From Paracoccaceae bacterium (lineage in GTDB: Bacteria > Pseudomonadota > Alphaproteobacteria > Rhodobacterales > Rhodobacteraceae): 15,080 bases of DNA. The position numbers and the translations under genes were made by a program. The stretch lies in assembly GCA_009922885.1 (NCBI GenBank), contig RFUP01000015.1, positions 1 to 15,080 on the forward strand. The letters run 5' to 3'. A model generated the notes under the pieces. The model was not told where the DNA came from. It worked only from the letters and a program-made list of their open reading frames with translations, and did no database searches. Of the stretch, positions 7,088-13,607 are shown piece by piece; the first letter of the stretch is position 1, and every line of letters starts with the position of its first letter.

Positions 7088-8728
7088 TCAGTTGGCTTGA
7101 CGGCGCAGGAAGGCCGGAATCTCGATCCGTTCCTGTTCGTTTGTCGGCTCGGTCCGCGGCTTCGGCGCCATTTGCGGCTGGGCCGCTTGTGCGCGAACGG
7201 CGGGCTGCTGGCGCTGCGCTTGCGGTGCAGGCTCGGCGGCATTGCCGGTCATCCGGTTGATCAGCGAATTGATGCCAAAACGCGAGCTGCGCTCGGGTTC
7301 AGGTTGCGGCGCAGGGCGCTGCTGGGCCACGGGCTGAGCCGCAGGCGCAGTGCGCTGGACAGCGGCCTGCAGGCGCTGAAGTGCTTCCGGCGAGGGCGTT
7401 CCGGCAACGGGGCGTTGCGGAGCGGTGAACTCCTCCGGGCGGTGCTGCATCGGCTGCGGTGCGGGCTGGTAGGCCGGCGGCGGCAGCATGTCTGCGGCTT
7501 CATCCTCATACTCGTCTTCGAAGATATCCTCGGCTTGCTCTTCCGCTGCGGCGCGGTGCGCGTCGAACTGGTCGTCAAAGAGCGACGGTTCTTTCGCGGG
7601 TGCCGGAGCCGGAGCAGGCGCTGCCGAAACAGAGGTGACCGAAAGCGTCGCGGCCTGCACCGGAGCGGCAATCGGCTCGGCCTTTGGCGTTTCTGCCGAA
7701 ACGGTCTGGGTCAGCGGCTTTGCCATCGGACGGCGCGGAACGGGAAGCTCCTGCTTCACTTCAGCGGCGTCGATGCCCGTTGCCACGACGGAGACGCGCA
7801 TTGCGCCCTGCATCGAGTCGTCAAGCGTGGAACCAACGATGATGTTCGCGTCGGGATCGACCTCTTCGCGGATGCGGTTCGCCGCTTCGTCGAGTTCGAA
7901 GAGGGTAAGATCATGGCCGCCAGTGATGTTGATGAGAACACCCTTCGCGCCCTTGAGCGAGATTTCGTCGAGAAGCGGGTTGGCGATGGCTTTTTCTGCC
8001 GCCTGGATCGCGCGATCCTCGCCGGTTGCTTCGCCAGTGCCCATCATGGCTTTGCCCATCTCGTCCATCACGGAGCGGACATCCGCGAAGTCGAGGTTGA
8101 TCATGCCGGGGCGGACCATCAGGTCCGTCACACCCTTAACACCTTGATAAAGCACGTCATCCGCCATGGCGAAGGCTTCGGTGAAGGTGGTTTTCTCATT
8201 GGCGAGACGGAAGAGGTTCTGGTTCGGGATAATGATCAGCGTATCGACGACCTTCTGGAGCGCGTCGACACCCTCCTCAGCCTGACGCATGCGCTTTGCA
8301 CCTTCGAACTGGAAAGGCTTCGTCACCACACCGACAGTCAGCACGCCAAGCTCACGTGCGGCTTGCGCGATGATCGGAGCTGCGCCCGTGCCCGTTCCGC
8401 CGCCCATGCCTGCGGTAATGAAGCACATGTGCGCGCCCGCCAGATGATCGACGATCTGCTCAATGCTTTCCTCTGCCGCGGCAGCACCGACCGACGCCTT
8501 AGCACCTGCGCCGAGGCCTTCGGTGACTTTCACGCCGAGCTGGATCCGGCTATCGGCACTGCTTTGCGCGAGCGCCTGAGCGTCGGTGTTGGCGACGACG
8601 AAATCGCAACCAGACAGCTCTTGCTGGATCATGTTGTTTACGGCGTTACCGCCTGCACCGCCTACACCGAAAACGATGATACGGGGCTTGAGCTCCGTTT
8701 GACCGGGCATGGAAAGATTAAGGGCCAT
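7088..8728 (-). CDS. ftsZ: Cell division protein FtsZ
   Basis: FtsZ is the tubulin-like GTPase that polymerises into the cytoplasmic Z ring. The 546-residue protein has an N-terminal GTP-binding core: FGVGGAGGNAV at 20-30, the tubulin signature GGGTGTG at 109-115, and the T7 synergy loop NLDFADV at 211-217 with the catalytic aspartates. The core ends near residue 320 (VSVVATGID). A disordered linker of about 200 residues rich in Pro, Ala and Gln follows, then the C-terminal peptide RIEIPAFLRRQAN that binds FtsA and other membrane tethers. ATG at 8728 opens MALNLSMPGQTE as in relatives; a second ATG at codon 7 is an alternative. It begins 172 nt after ftsA, leaving room for its own promoter, and is followed by a strong terminator. 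It is about 160 residues longer than E. coli FtsZ, all in the linker. Confidence 0.98.
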   Translation of the reverse strand: MALNLSMPGQTELKPRIIVFGVGGAGGNAVNNMIQQELSGCDFVVANTDAQALAQSSADSRIQLGVKVTEGLGAGAKASVGAAAAEESIEQIVDHLAGAHMCFITAGMGGGTGTGAAPIIAQAARELGVLTVGVVTKPFQFEGAKRMRQAEEGVDALQKVVDTLIIIPNQNLFRLANEKTTFTEAFAMADDVLYQGVKGVTDLMVRPGMINLDFADVRSVMDEMGKAMMGTGEATGEDRAIQAAEKAIANPLLDEISLKGAKGVLINITGGHDLTLFELDEAANRIREEVDPDANIIVGSTLDDSMQGAMRVSVVATGIDAAEVKQELPVPRRPMAKPLTQTVSAETPKAEPIAAPVQAATLSVTSVSAAPAPAPAPAKEPSLFDDQFDAHRAAAEEQAEDIFEDEYEDEAADMLPPPAYQPAPQPMQHRPEEFTAPQRPVAGTPSPEALQRLQAAVQRTAPAAQPVAQQRPAPQPEPERSSRFGINSLINRMTGNAAEPAPQAQRQQPAVRAQAAQPQMAPKPRTEPTNEQERIEIPAFLRRQAN

Positions 8729-8791
8729 CGCTCTGTCCGCCTGAGTTTTGATCCGCTGCTGCGGAATTTTTTGCCTATTAAGCGGTATTGT

Positions 8792-8833
8792 TACCCATAG
8801 AAGGGTACTACGTCACGCAAAAAACGCGTGACG
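8792..8833. repeat. Two adjacent inverted repeats between ftsA and ftsZ
   Basis: TACCC-ATAGAA-GGGTA (8792-8807) and CGTCACGC-AAAAAAC-GCGTGACG (8811-8833) are perfect inverted repeats of 5 and 8 bp separated by 3 nt, 64-105 nt upstream of the ftsZ start. The second has a T-rich loop on the transcribed strand, but no U-tract follows, so it is not a standard terminator. They may be operator sites for ftsZ transcription, or hairpins that affect processing of the ftsA-ftsZ transcript. Confidence 0.55.
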
Positions 8834-8873
8834 ACCACAAAATATGGCAGAAAAATAAGGGGAACGCGCGGGA

Positions 8874-8891
8874 TTTCGCCAGTTTCGCCAG
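8874..8891. repeat. Tandem 9-nt repeat just after the ftsA stop
   Basis: TTTCGCCAG occurs twice with no gap (CTGGCGAAA twice on the ftsA strand), starting 10 nt after the ftsA stop codon. Its function is unknown, and two copies may be chance. Confidence 0.4.
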
Positions 8892-8900
8892 ATATAGCGG

Positions 8901-10232
8901 TTACCAGTTATCCTTAAACCACTTCATGGCCCTTTTGAGCGAACGGGCGGGATAGCGTTCGACAGGGATTTCGAAGTCCCACCATTCGTCCTGCGGGTTC
9001 GCCGCAAAGAGGCAAAGACCGACGGCGGAGGCAAAACCGGGGCCAGTGGCCGCTTGCGGCAGGCCGTTGACGCGGAGCGGACGGCCAAGGCGCACTTGGT
9101 GGCCGAGGATCTTGCTTGCCAGTCCGTCGAGACCGGGGATCTGGCTGCCGCCCCCCGTCAGCACGATCTGCTGCGAGGGAAGGTGTTCAAAGCCCGCCGC
9201 ATCAAGACGCGCGCGCACTTCTTCGAGAATTTCTTCGACGCGCGGGCGCATGATGCCGATGAGTTCGGCGCGGCTCACGGTGCGGCGGTCATGTTCCCAA
9301 TCGCCAGTGTCGCCACCGATCTCGATCATCTCGCGGTCATCCATTCCGGTGGCATAGACGCCGCCGTAGAAGGTCTTGATCCGCTCGGCAGTGGTGGTGG
9401 GCACCGAAAGGCCCATGGAGATGTCGGAAGTGACATGTTCGCCGCCCATGCGCACGGCATCGGCGTAGATCATATGGCGCTTCATAAAGACCGAAAGGCT
9501 TGTTGAGCCGCCGCCGAAGTCAATGCAGGCAGCGCCAAGTTCCTGTTCGTCTTCCACGAGGGAGGCGATGCCGGAAACATAGGCAGAGGAGGCGATGCCC
9601 GCGAGTTCGAGGTCACAGCGCTTGACGCAATGCGCGAGGTTCTGGATCGCAGCGGCATCGACGGTGAGCATGTGCATGTCTGTCGAGAGGGCCTGGCCCA
9701 TCTGACCACGCGGATCGGAGAGGCCCGAGCGGTGATCCAAGGCGAAATTGACGGGCTGGGCGTGCAGCACTTCGCGGCCTTCGCCGAAATCCGGCACATC
9801 GCAGGAGGAAAGCACGCGGCTCACGTCCTGCTCGGTCACAACATGGCCTTCCACATCCACCGAACCTGCCAAGCCGTAGCTGCGCGGCTCGGCACCGGAG
9901 AAGCTGGCGATCACGTGGTCGACGCGGATATTGGCCATCTTTTGCGCGGCCTGCAGCGCAGTGCGAATGGCGCGTTCAGTTTCCTGCATGGCATGGATTT
10001 CACCGAAGCGAACCCCGCGCGACCGCGTGGTGGCGGCCCCGATCACACGGAAACCCACCTGCCCGGCCAGCGAACCGATACCGTCGGCTTCAAGCGCCGC
10101 GCCACCATCGAAGCGCAAGACGAGGCAGGAGATTTTCGAGGAACCTACGTCCAGAATGGCGACGACGCCGCGTTGCAAAGCTGCGCGGCGCATGTTCCGC
10201 ATTGCGCGCTGAGAGTGATAAAGCTCGATCAT
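8901..10232 (-). CDS. ftsA: Cell division protein FtsA
   Basis: FtsA is the actin-like ATPase that anchors FtsZ filaments to the inner membrane and recruits later divisome proteins. The 443-residue protein shows phosphate-1 AILDVGSSKISCLVL near residues 25-39, phosphate-2 CIDFGGGSTSLSVF in the middle and adenosine motif IVLTGGGSQIPGL. The C-terminal amphipathic helix SLKRAMKWFKDNW is the membrane-targeting sequence. The start at 10232 (MIELYHSQRA) is preferred over the upstream in-frame codon at 10274 because its ATG overlaps the ftsQ stop as ATGA, a classic coupling junction. A basic N-terminal segment of about 22 residues precedes the first strand. ftsZ follows after 172 nt. Confidence 0.97.
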   Translation of the reverse strand: MIELYHSQRAMRNMRRAALQRGVVAILDVGSSKISCLVLRFDGGAALEADGIGSLAGQVGFRVIGAATTRSRGVRFGEIHAMQETERAIRTALQAAQKMANIRVDHVIASFSGAEPRSYGLAGSVDVEGHVVTEQDVSRVLSSCDVPDFGEGREVLHAQPVNFALDHRSGLSDPRGQMGQALSTDMHMLTVDAAAIQNLAHCVKRCDLELAGIASSAYVSGIASLVEDEQELGAACIDFGGGSTSLSVFMKRHMIYADAVRMGGEHVTSDISMGLSVPTTTAERIKTFYGGVYATGMDDREMIEIGGDTGDWEHDRRTVSRAELIGIMRPRVEEILEEVRARLDAAGFEHLPSQQIVLTGGGSQIPGLDGLASKILGHQVRLGRPLRVNGLPQAATGPGFASAVGLCLFAANPQDEWWDFEIPVERYPARSLKRAMKWFKDNW

Positions 10233-11101
10233 CCGCGTCCGTTCCCCATCAAAATGTCCCGCACCCGCCACCATTCATCCGCCGCAGGTGCACCGAGGCG
10301 CACAGTAGGGCGTTGAGGGAGACGGAAATCCACGACCGCGATATCGCGGCCCATCAGGTCTTGCGCCTGATCCATAGCAATGGCGCGTTCAAGCGCCTGA
10401 ACCGGTTGATCTTCCGGCAAAAGAATGCGTTGGCCGCGATCCAGAACCACGTCCCAGCGGCGCTCGCCCACCCGCACGAGGCCACGCAGGCGCGGCGTGA
10501 GCGGGCCTGCGGCGCGCAGAAGTAGGAGCGCTTGCGGCACGGCCTTGTCTGCCCCCTCGCCCGCGATCAGGGGAAGGTTGGCGTAGTCTTCACGGAAGGC
10601 CGCTTCGCGCACGGAAACGCCTTCGTCATCAAGGAGTTCGAGCCCCTCACGGGTGCGCCAGAGCACGACCGGCGTGCGTTCGATCACGTCGACTTGCAGG
10701 ATGCCGCCGGAACGCACGCGCATGCTGGCGTCTTTCACAGCGGAAAGTTCAGAGACCGTTGCCAGCATCGCTGCGAGGTCCATGTGGAAAGACGAGAGCG
10801 GCAAGTCCAGCGCGAGGATTTCGCGAATATCATCGGCCACGTCTGGCGACGCGCCGTCGATGGCCATCGCGCCCACCATGAATTCGGGGCGGGTTTCGAT
10901 TTGCTGGCGAATATCGGCGAATTGCTCGGAGAGCGCATCACGGCGATCAGGGCTAGCGAGGAAGGCTCCACCAATCGCGGTAACGAGGAACACCGGAAGG
11001 CCGACGCGGAGCGCGCGGCGGAAAACGGGCGTCAGCATCAGGCGTTGGAGGCGATAATTCAGGCGCGAGGGCGCGGGATCAGCGCGGTTTACCGATTGCA
11101 T
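10229..11101 (-). CDS. ftsQ: Cell division protein FtsQ
   Basis: FtsQ is a bitopic inner-membrane divisome protein that forms a complex with FtsB and FtsL. In the 290-residue form there is a basic cytoplasmic N-terminus, one membrane helix near residues 31-49 (LRVGLPVFLVTAIGGAFLA), a POTRA domain (about 72-140: FMVGAMAIDGAS through LQVDVIERTPVVLWR) and a beta domain (WDVVLDRGQRILLPEDQP, VVDFRLPQRPTVRLG). The ATG at 11101 is chosen because GGAGG lies 7 nt before it. A GTG at 11128 would add nine residues. The start lies inside the end of ddl (13-nt overlap) and the stop overlaps the ftsA start, so all three are translationally coupled. The family has low sequence identity, so position in the cluster strengthens the call. 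Confidence 0.94.
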   Translation of the reverse strand: MQSVNRADPAPSRLNYRLQRLMLTPVFRRALRVGLPVFLVTAIGGAFLASPDRRDALSEQFADIRQQIETRPEFMVGAMAIDGASPDVADDIREILALDLPLSSFHMDLAAMLATVSELSAVKDASMRVRSGGILQVDVIERTPVVLWRTREGLELLDDEGVSVREAAFREDYANLPLIAGEGADKAVPQALLLLRAAGPLTPRLRGLVRVGERRWDVVLDRGQRILLPEDQPVQALERAIAMDQAQDLMGRDIAVVDFRLPQRPTVRLGAPAADEWWRVRDILMGNGRG

Positions 11102-12000
11102 GATGCATCCTCCACCATCCAGCGGCACAATTGGCCGAAGCTGATGCCGCAGGCGCCCGCCTGTTCGGGGCTGAGCGATGTGGGCGTCATGCCCGGTTGG
11201 GTGTTGGTTTCCAGCAAGATGAGGCCCGCGAGACCGCGGCTTTCGTCCCAGCGGAAATCGGTGCGGCTCACGCCACGGCAGCCAAGCGCCACATGGGCGC
11301 GCAGGGCGTAATCGAGGCAGGCATCGAAAATCTCAGCGGGGATTTCGGCGGGAACAACATGATGCGAGCCACCGGTTTTGTATTTCGCGTCATAGTCATA
11401 CCAACCATCGGTGAGGATATCAGTGACGGTGAGGGCGCGGTCGCCCATGACGGTGGTCGTCATCTCGCGCCCCGGCGCGTAGGTTTCCACCATCACCACC
11501 TCGGGCATGCCAGCCGCGAGGCGGGGCGTGTTGCCCCCTTCCCGCACGATGCTGACACCGACGGACGAGCCTTCGTTATAGGGCTTCACCACATAGGGAG
11601 GCGGCAGCACATGGCCCGCCTCAACCTCGGCACGCGTGGCCAGAACGCTATCCACAATCGGCAAGCCTGCGGCGCGGTAAACATCTTTGGTTTTCTGCTT
11701 GTCCATCGCCAGCGCGGAGGCCAGCACACCGGAATGGGTGTAGGGAATGCGGAGCCATTCGAGAATGCCCTGCACGCATCCATCCTCACCCCAGCGGCCA
11801 TGGAGGGCATTGAAACACACGTCAGGAGCGATTTCGGCAAGACGCAAAGCGAGGCCGGGGCCTGCATCGACCTCGACCACTTCGAATCCTTCCCCTCTCA
11901 GCGCGCGGGCGCATTCGCGACCCGAAACGAGCGACACTTCACGCTCGGCAGACGGGCCACCCATTAACACCGCAACTTTGAGGGATGCCCTGCTCGACAT
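11089..12000 (-). CDS. ddl: D-alanine--D-alanine ligase
   Basis: Ddl is the ATP-grasp enzyme that joins two D-alanines for the peptidoglycan stem peptide in the cytoplasm. In the 303-residue form, GGPSAEREVSLVSG is at 14-27, VVKPYNEGSSVGVS at 137-150, the omega loop YDYDAKY at 201-207 (Tyr as in D-Ala-D-Ala rather than D-Ala-D-Lac ligases), SRTDFRW at 245-251 and the metal/phosphate motif LETNTQPGMTPTSL at 263-276. The start is uncertain: ATG at 12000 opens MSSRASLKVAVLMGG like relatives, but ATG at 12018 adds six residues. Neither has a strong ribosome site. A small hairpin lies at 12024-12040. murB ends 50-68 nt upstream, and the 3' end overlaps ftsQ. Confidence 0.96.
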   Translation of the reverse strand: MSSRASLKVAVLMGGPSAEREVSLVSGRECARALRGEGFEVVEVDAGPGLALRLAEIAPDVCFNALHGRWGEDGCVQGILEWLRIPYTHSGVLASALAMDKQKTKDVYRAAGLPIVDSVLATRAEVEAGHVLPPPYVVKPYNEGSSVGVSIVREGGNTPRLAAGMPEVVMVETYAPGREMTTTVMGDRALTVTDILTDGWYDYDAKYKTGGSHHVVPAEIPAEIFDACLDYALRAHVALGCRGVSRTDFRWDESRGLAGLILLETNTQPGMTPTSLSPEQAGACGISFGQLCRWMVEDASCNR

Positions 12001-12023
12001 ACCCACACCGTGCCTCATAATTG

Positions 12024-12040
12024 CCGGGGATTGTGCCCGG
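12024..12040. repeat. Small hairpin upstream of the ddl start
   Basis: CCGGG-GATTGTG-CCCGG is a perfect 5-bp GC stem with a 7-nt loop, 6 nt from the upstream candidate ddl start (12018) and 24 nt from the downstream one (12000). If the upstream ATG were used, the stem would cover its ribosome-binding position, which is one reason to prefer 12000. Confidence 0.4.
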
Positions 12041-12068
12041 TCGTTTTGATTATTCTATATCTAGCAAA

Positions 12069-12989
12069 TCAGGAGGCTGCCTCGCCTACCCTCATTATCT
12101 CCCACTCTAGCGTGATCCCGGCGGTTTCGTAAACCCTCTTCCGCACAAGTTCGCCAAGGTTTTCAAGGTCTGCCGCCGTTGCGCCGCCAGCATTGATCAT
12201 GAAATTCGAGTGTTTCTCGCTCATTTGCGCCCCACCGATGCGCGCGCCCCGCAATCCGGCGTCATCGATGAGCTTCCAGGCTTTCAGCTCATGCGTGTCA
12301 TCGGCGCGCCCGGTGGAGGAAAACCCGGCGGGGTTACGAAAGGTTGATCCCGCCGAACGGTCCTTCACGGGCTGGGTTTCATCGCGTTTCTGAAGCTGCG
12401 CGTCCATCCGGGCGATGAGCGCTTCCGGCTCGGCTTTCGCGGCACGGAAGCGGGCCGAGACGAGCACCATGCCTTCAGGGATCTGGCTGGAGCGATAGGC
12501 GAGATGCAGGTTCTCACGCGAGAGCGTTACGAATTCTCCCTGCCTTGTCAGAGCCTTAACATCGATCAGGTGATCGGCCACGTAAGAGCCGTAGCAGCCC
12601 GCGTTCATCCGCACGGCTCCGCCGATGGCACCGGGAATCGTGCGCAGGAAGGTGAGATCGAGGCCTGCATCGGCCGCTTTGCGGGCGACATGGGCATCGA
12701 GCGCGGCGGTGCCTGCGATCACGGTATCGCCATCGATTTCAATGCCATTGAAGCCGCGCCCCAAGCGGATCACCACACCACGAATGCCACCGTCGCGCAC
12801 GATGAGGTTCGAGCCGACCCCCATTGGAAAGATCGGCACATCAACGGGCAACGCCTTGAGAAACGACGATAAATCCTCGGCATCAGCGGGCTGGAACAGC
12901 CAATCCGCAGGCCCGCCCACGCGGAGCCATGTCAGATCCGAAAGGGGCTTGCCTGCAGTAAGCGTTCCCCGAACAGCGGGCATATCCAT
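12069..12989 (-). CDS. murB: UDP-N-acetylenolpyruvoylglucosamine reductase MurB
   Basis: MurB is the FAD enzyme that uses NADPH to reduce UDP-GlcNAc-enolpyruvate to UDP-MurNAc in the cytoplasm. At 306 residues it is normal length. The FAD-binding loop PMGVGSNLIVRDGG is at 55-68, TIPGAIGGAVRMNAGCYG at 117-134, AYRSSQIP at 165-172, the catalytic serine in GSTFRNP (S215), and the conserved Glu near the end in LEWEIMRVG (E297 by motif). ATG at 12989 has GAGG 7 nt upstream. The gene is preceded by a 386-nt stretch without a convincing gene and may have its own promoter there, although it is usually part of the dcw transcript. ddl follows. Confidence 0.97.
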   Translation of the reverse strand: MDMPAVRGTLTAGKPLSDLTWLRVGGPADWLFQPADAEDLSSFLKALPVDVPIFPMGVGSNLIVRDGGIRGVVIRLGRGFNGIEIDGDTVIAGTAALDAHVARKAADAGLDLTFLRTIPGAIGGAVRMNAGCYGSYVADHLIDVKALTRQGEFVTLSRENLHLAYRSSQIPEGMVLVSARFRAAKAEPEALIARMDAQLQKRDETQPVKDRSAGSTFRNPAGFSSTGRADDTHELKAWKLIDDAGLRGARIGGAQMSEKHSNFMINAGGATAADLENLGELVRKRVYETAGITLEWEIMRVGEAAS

Positions 12990-13058
12990 CGTGTTACCTC
13001 ACAGAATTTGCCCCTTCGTAATGGAGGGAAGGCGGGGTGAAAAGGGAGGTCTGGCATT

Positions 13059-13076
13059 GGTGCAGGAAAATGCACC
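13059..13076. repeat. Inverted repeat GGTGCA-N6-TGCACC
   Basis: A perfect 6-bp inverted repeat with a GGAAAA spacer, 70-87 nt upstream of the murB start. The centre-to-centre half-site spacing of 12 bp is compatible with a dimeric DNA-binding protein. It could also be an RNA hairpin in the murB leader. Confidence 0.45.
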
Positions 13077-13148
13077 CTGTGCGCGCGGACGAGCGGCGGG
13101 ATTTTGCTGGGATGTCGGGGTTTTAACGGGTTTGGCAGACGATTTCCG

Positions 13149-13188
13149 AAGCGTATGGATTGCGTCTGGAAAGCGTATGGCTTGCGTC
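13149..13188. repeat. Pair of 18-nt direct repeats, 22-bp phase
   Basis: AAGCGTATGGATTGCGTC (13149-13166) and AAGCGTATGGCTTGCGTC (13171-13188) differ at one base and start exactly 22 bp apart, close to two helical turns. They lie 160-200 nt upstream of murB in non-coding DNA. Phased repeats of this type often mark tandem binding sites for a regulator; a local duplication is the simpler alternative. Confidence 0.65.
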
Positions 13189-13332
13189 ATGACGTTGGCG
13201 AAAAAATCCACGTTAACCCGTGCGGACGGAGGCCCTTAGCGAATTGGCAAGGTTTTCCTGCGAGTATCGCCGAAACGACCCAGCTGCGGATCGCTTCGAT
13301 GACCATGAGTATGCCAGTGCGAATACTGCTTG

Positions 13333-13349
13333 GAGCCCTGACGGGGCTC
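13333..13349 (-). terminator. GC hairpin after the small membrane-protein gene (no U-tract)
   Basis: GAGCCC-TGACG-GGGCTC is a perfect 6-bp stem with a 5-nt loop, starting 27 nt after the stop of the upstream small gene. On the - strand it is followed by CAAGCAGTATT, not a T-run, so it would be at best a partial or factor-dependent terminator, or an mRNA 3'-end stabiliser that separates murG-murC and the small gene from murB. Confidence 0.35.
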
Positions 13350-13375
13350 TTGGCACTTTGGCGTCTTGGGCTTGC

Positions 13376-13603
13376 TCAAAAGAACCAGCGCAAGAGGAGC
13401 GCGCGGAGGGGGCTTGCCACCAGAAGGCTGCCACCGAGGGCCGCTCCTGCCGTGGCAGCTTCTGCCGGATTGGTCTGGAAATGCACGAAAAGGAGCGCGC
13501 CAAATGCCAGGGCGAAGGCCCAGACGAGGCGGCGGAGGAGCTTCGTGACCGCGAATAATCCCGTCAGGGCGATTACGGCAATCACGGCCCATGCGAGCGT
13601 CAT
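13376..13603 (-). CDS. Small membrane protein of unknown function in the dcw cluster
   Basis: A 75-residue, strongly hydrophobic protein that I cannot assign to a named family. Two clear membrane helices are visible, about residues 3-20 (LAWAVIAVIALTGLFAVT) and 27-43 (VWAFALAFGALLFVHF), joined by the positive loop KLLRR. A third possible hydrophobic segment runs at about 50-72, ending in RALLLRWFF. The ATG at 13603 lies only 4 nt after the murC TGA, with AAGG inside the end of murC as ribosome site, so it should be translationally coupled to murC. Placement between murC and murB suggests an envelope role, but that is inference. It could be a non-essential conserved passenger. I am fairly sure it is a real gene because of the tight junction and membrane-protein composition. 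Confidence 0.75.
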   Translation of the reverse strand: MTLAWAVIAVIALTGLFAVTKLLRRLVWAFALAFGALLFVHFQTNPAEAATAGAALGGSLLVASPLRALLLRWFF

Positions 13604-13607
13604 TGCA

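Larger units (their letters stand above)
12990..13375. other. 386-nt gap between the small membrane-protein gene and murB
   Basis: No convincing gene is seen. A 70-codon GTG-started frame on the - strand (12999-13211) has low-complexity, family-less composition, and a + strand frame (13220-13558) is antisense to the small membrane-protein gene. The gap does contain a GGTGCA hairpin (13059-13076), an 18-nt direct repeat phased at 22 bp (13149-13188) and a GAGCCC hairpin (13333-13349). This is a long interruption for a dcw operon and looks regulatory, or like remnant DNA. Confidence 0.6.

Noticed and set aside
7097..8800. A 567-codon open frame on the + strand opposite ftsZ
   Set aside because: It is antisense to the clearly identified ftsZ. 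Its Arg/His/Gly-rich composition is what GC-rich codon bias gives on the reverse strand, and no domain is recognisable.
8729..8900. CtrA site (TTAA-N7-TTAA) in front of ftsZ
   Set aside because: One TTAA is present near 8778, but the second half seven bases on reads TGTT. No full site was found.
12999..13211. A 70-codon GTG-started frame on the - strand upstream of murB
   Set aside because: No recognisable family, poor composition and no clear ribosome site. It overlaps the direct repeats, so it is treated as non-coding.
13220..13558. A 112-codon + strand frame between murB and murC
   Set aside because: It runs antisense to the tightly coupled small membrane-protein gene and shows the charged, Glu/Arg-rich look of a reverse-strand shadow.
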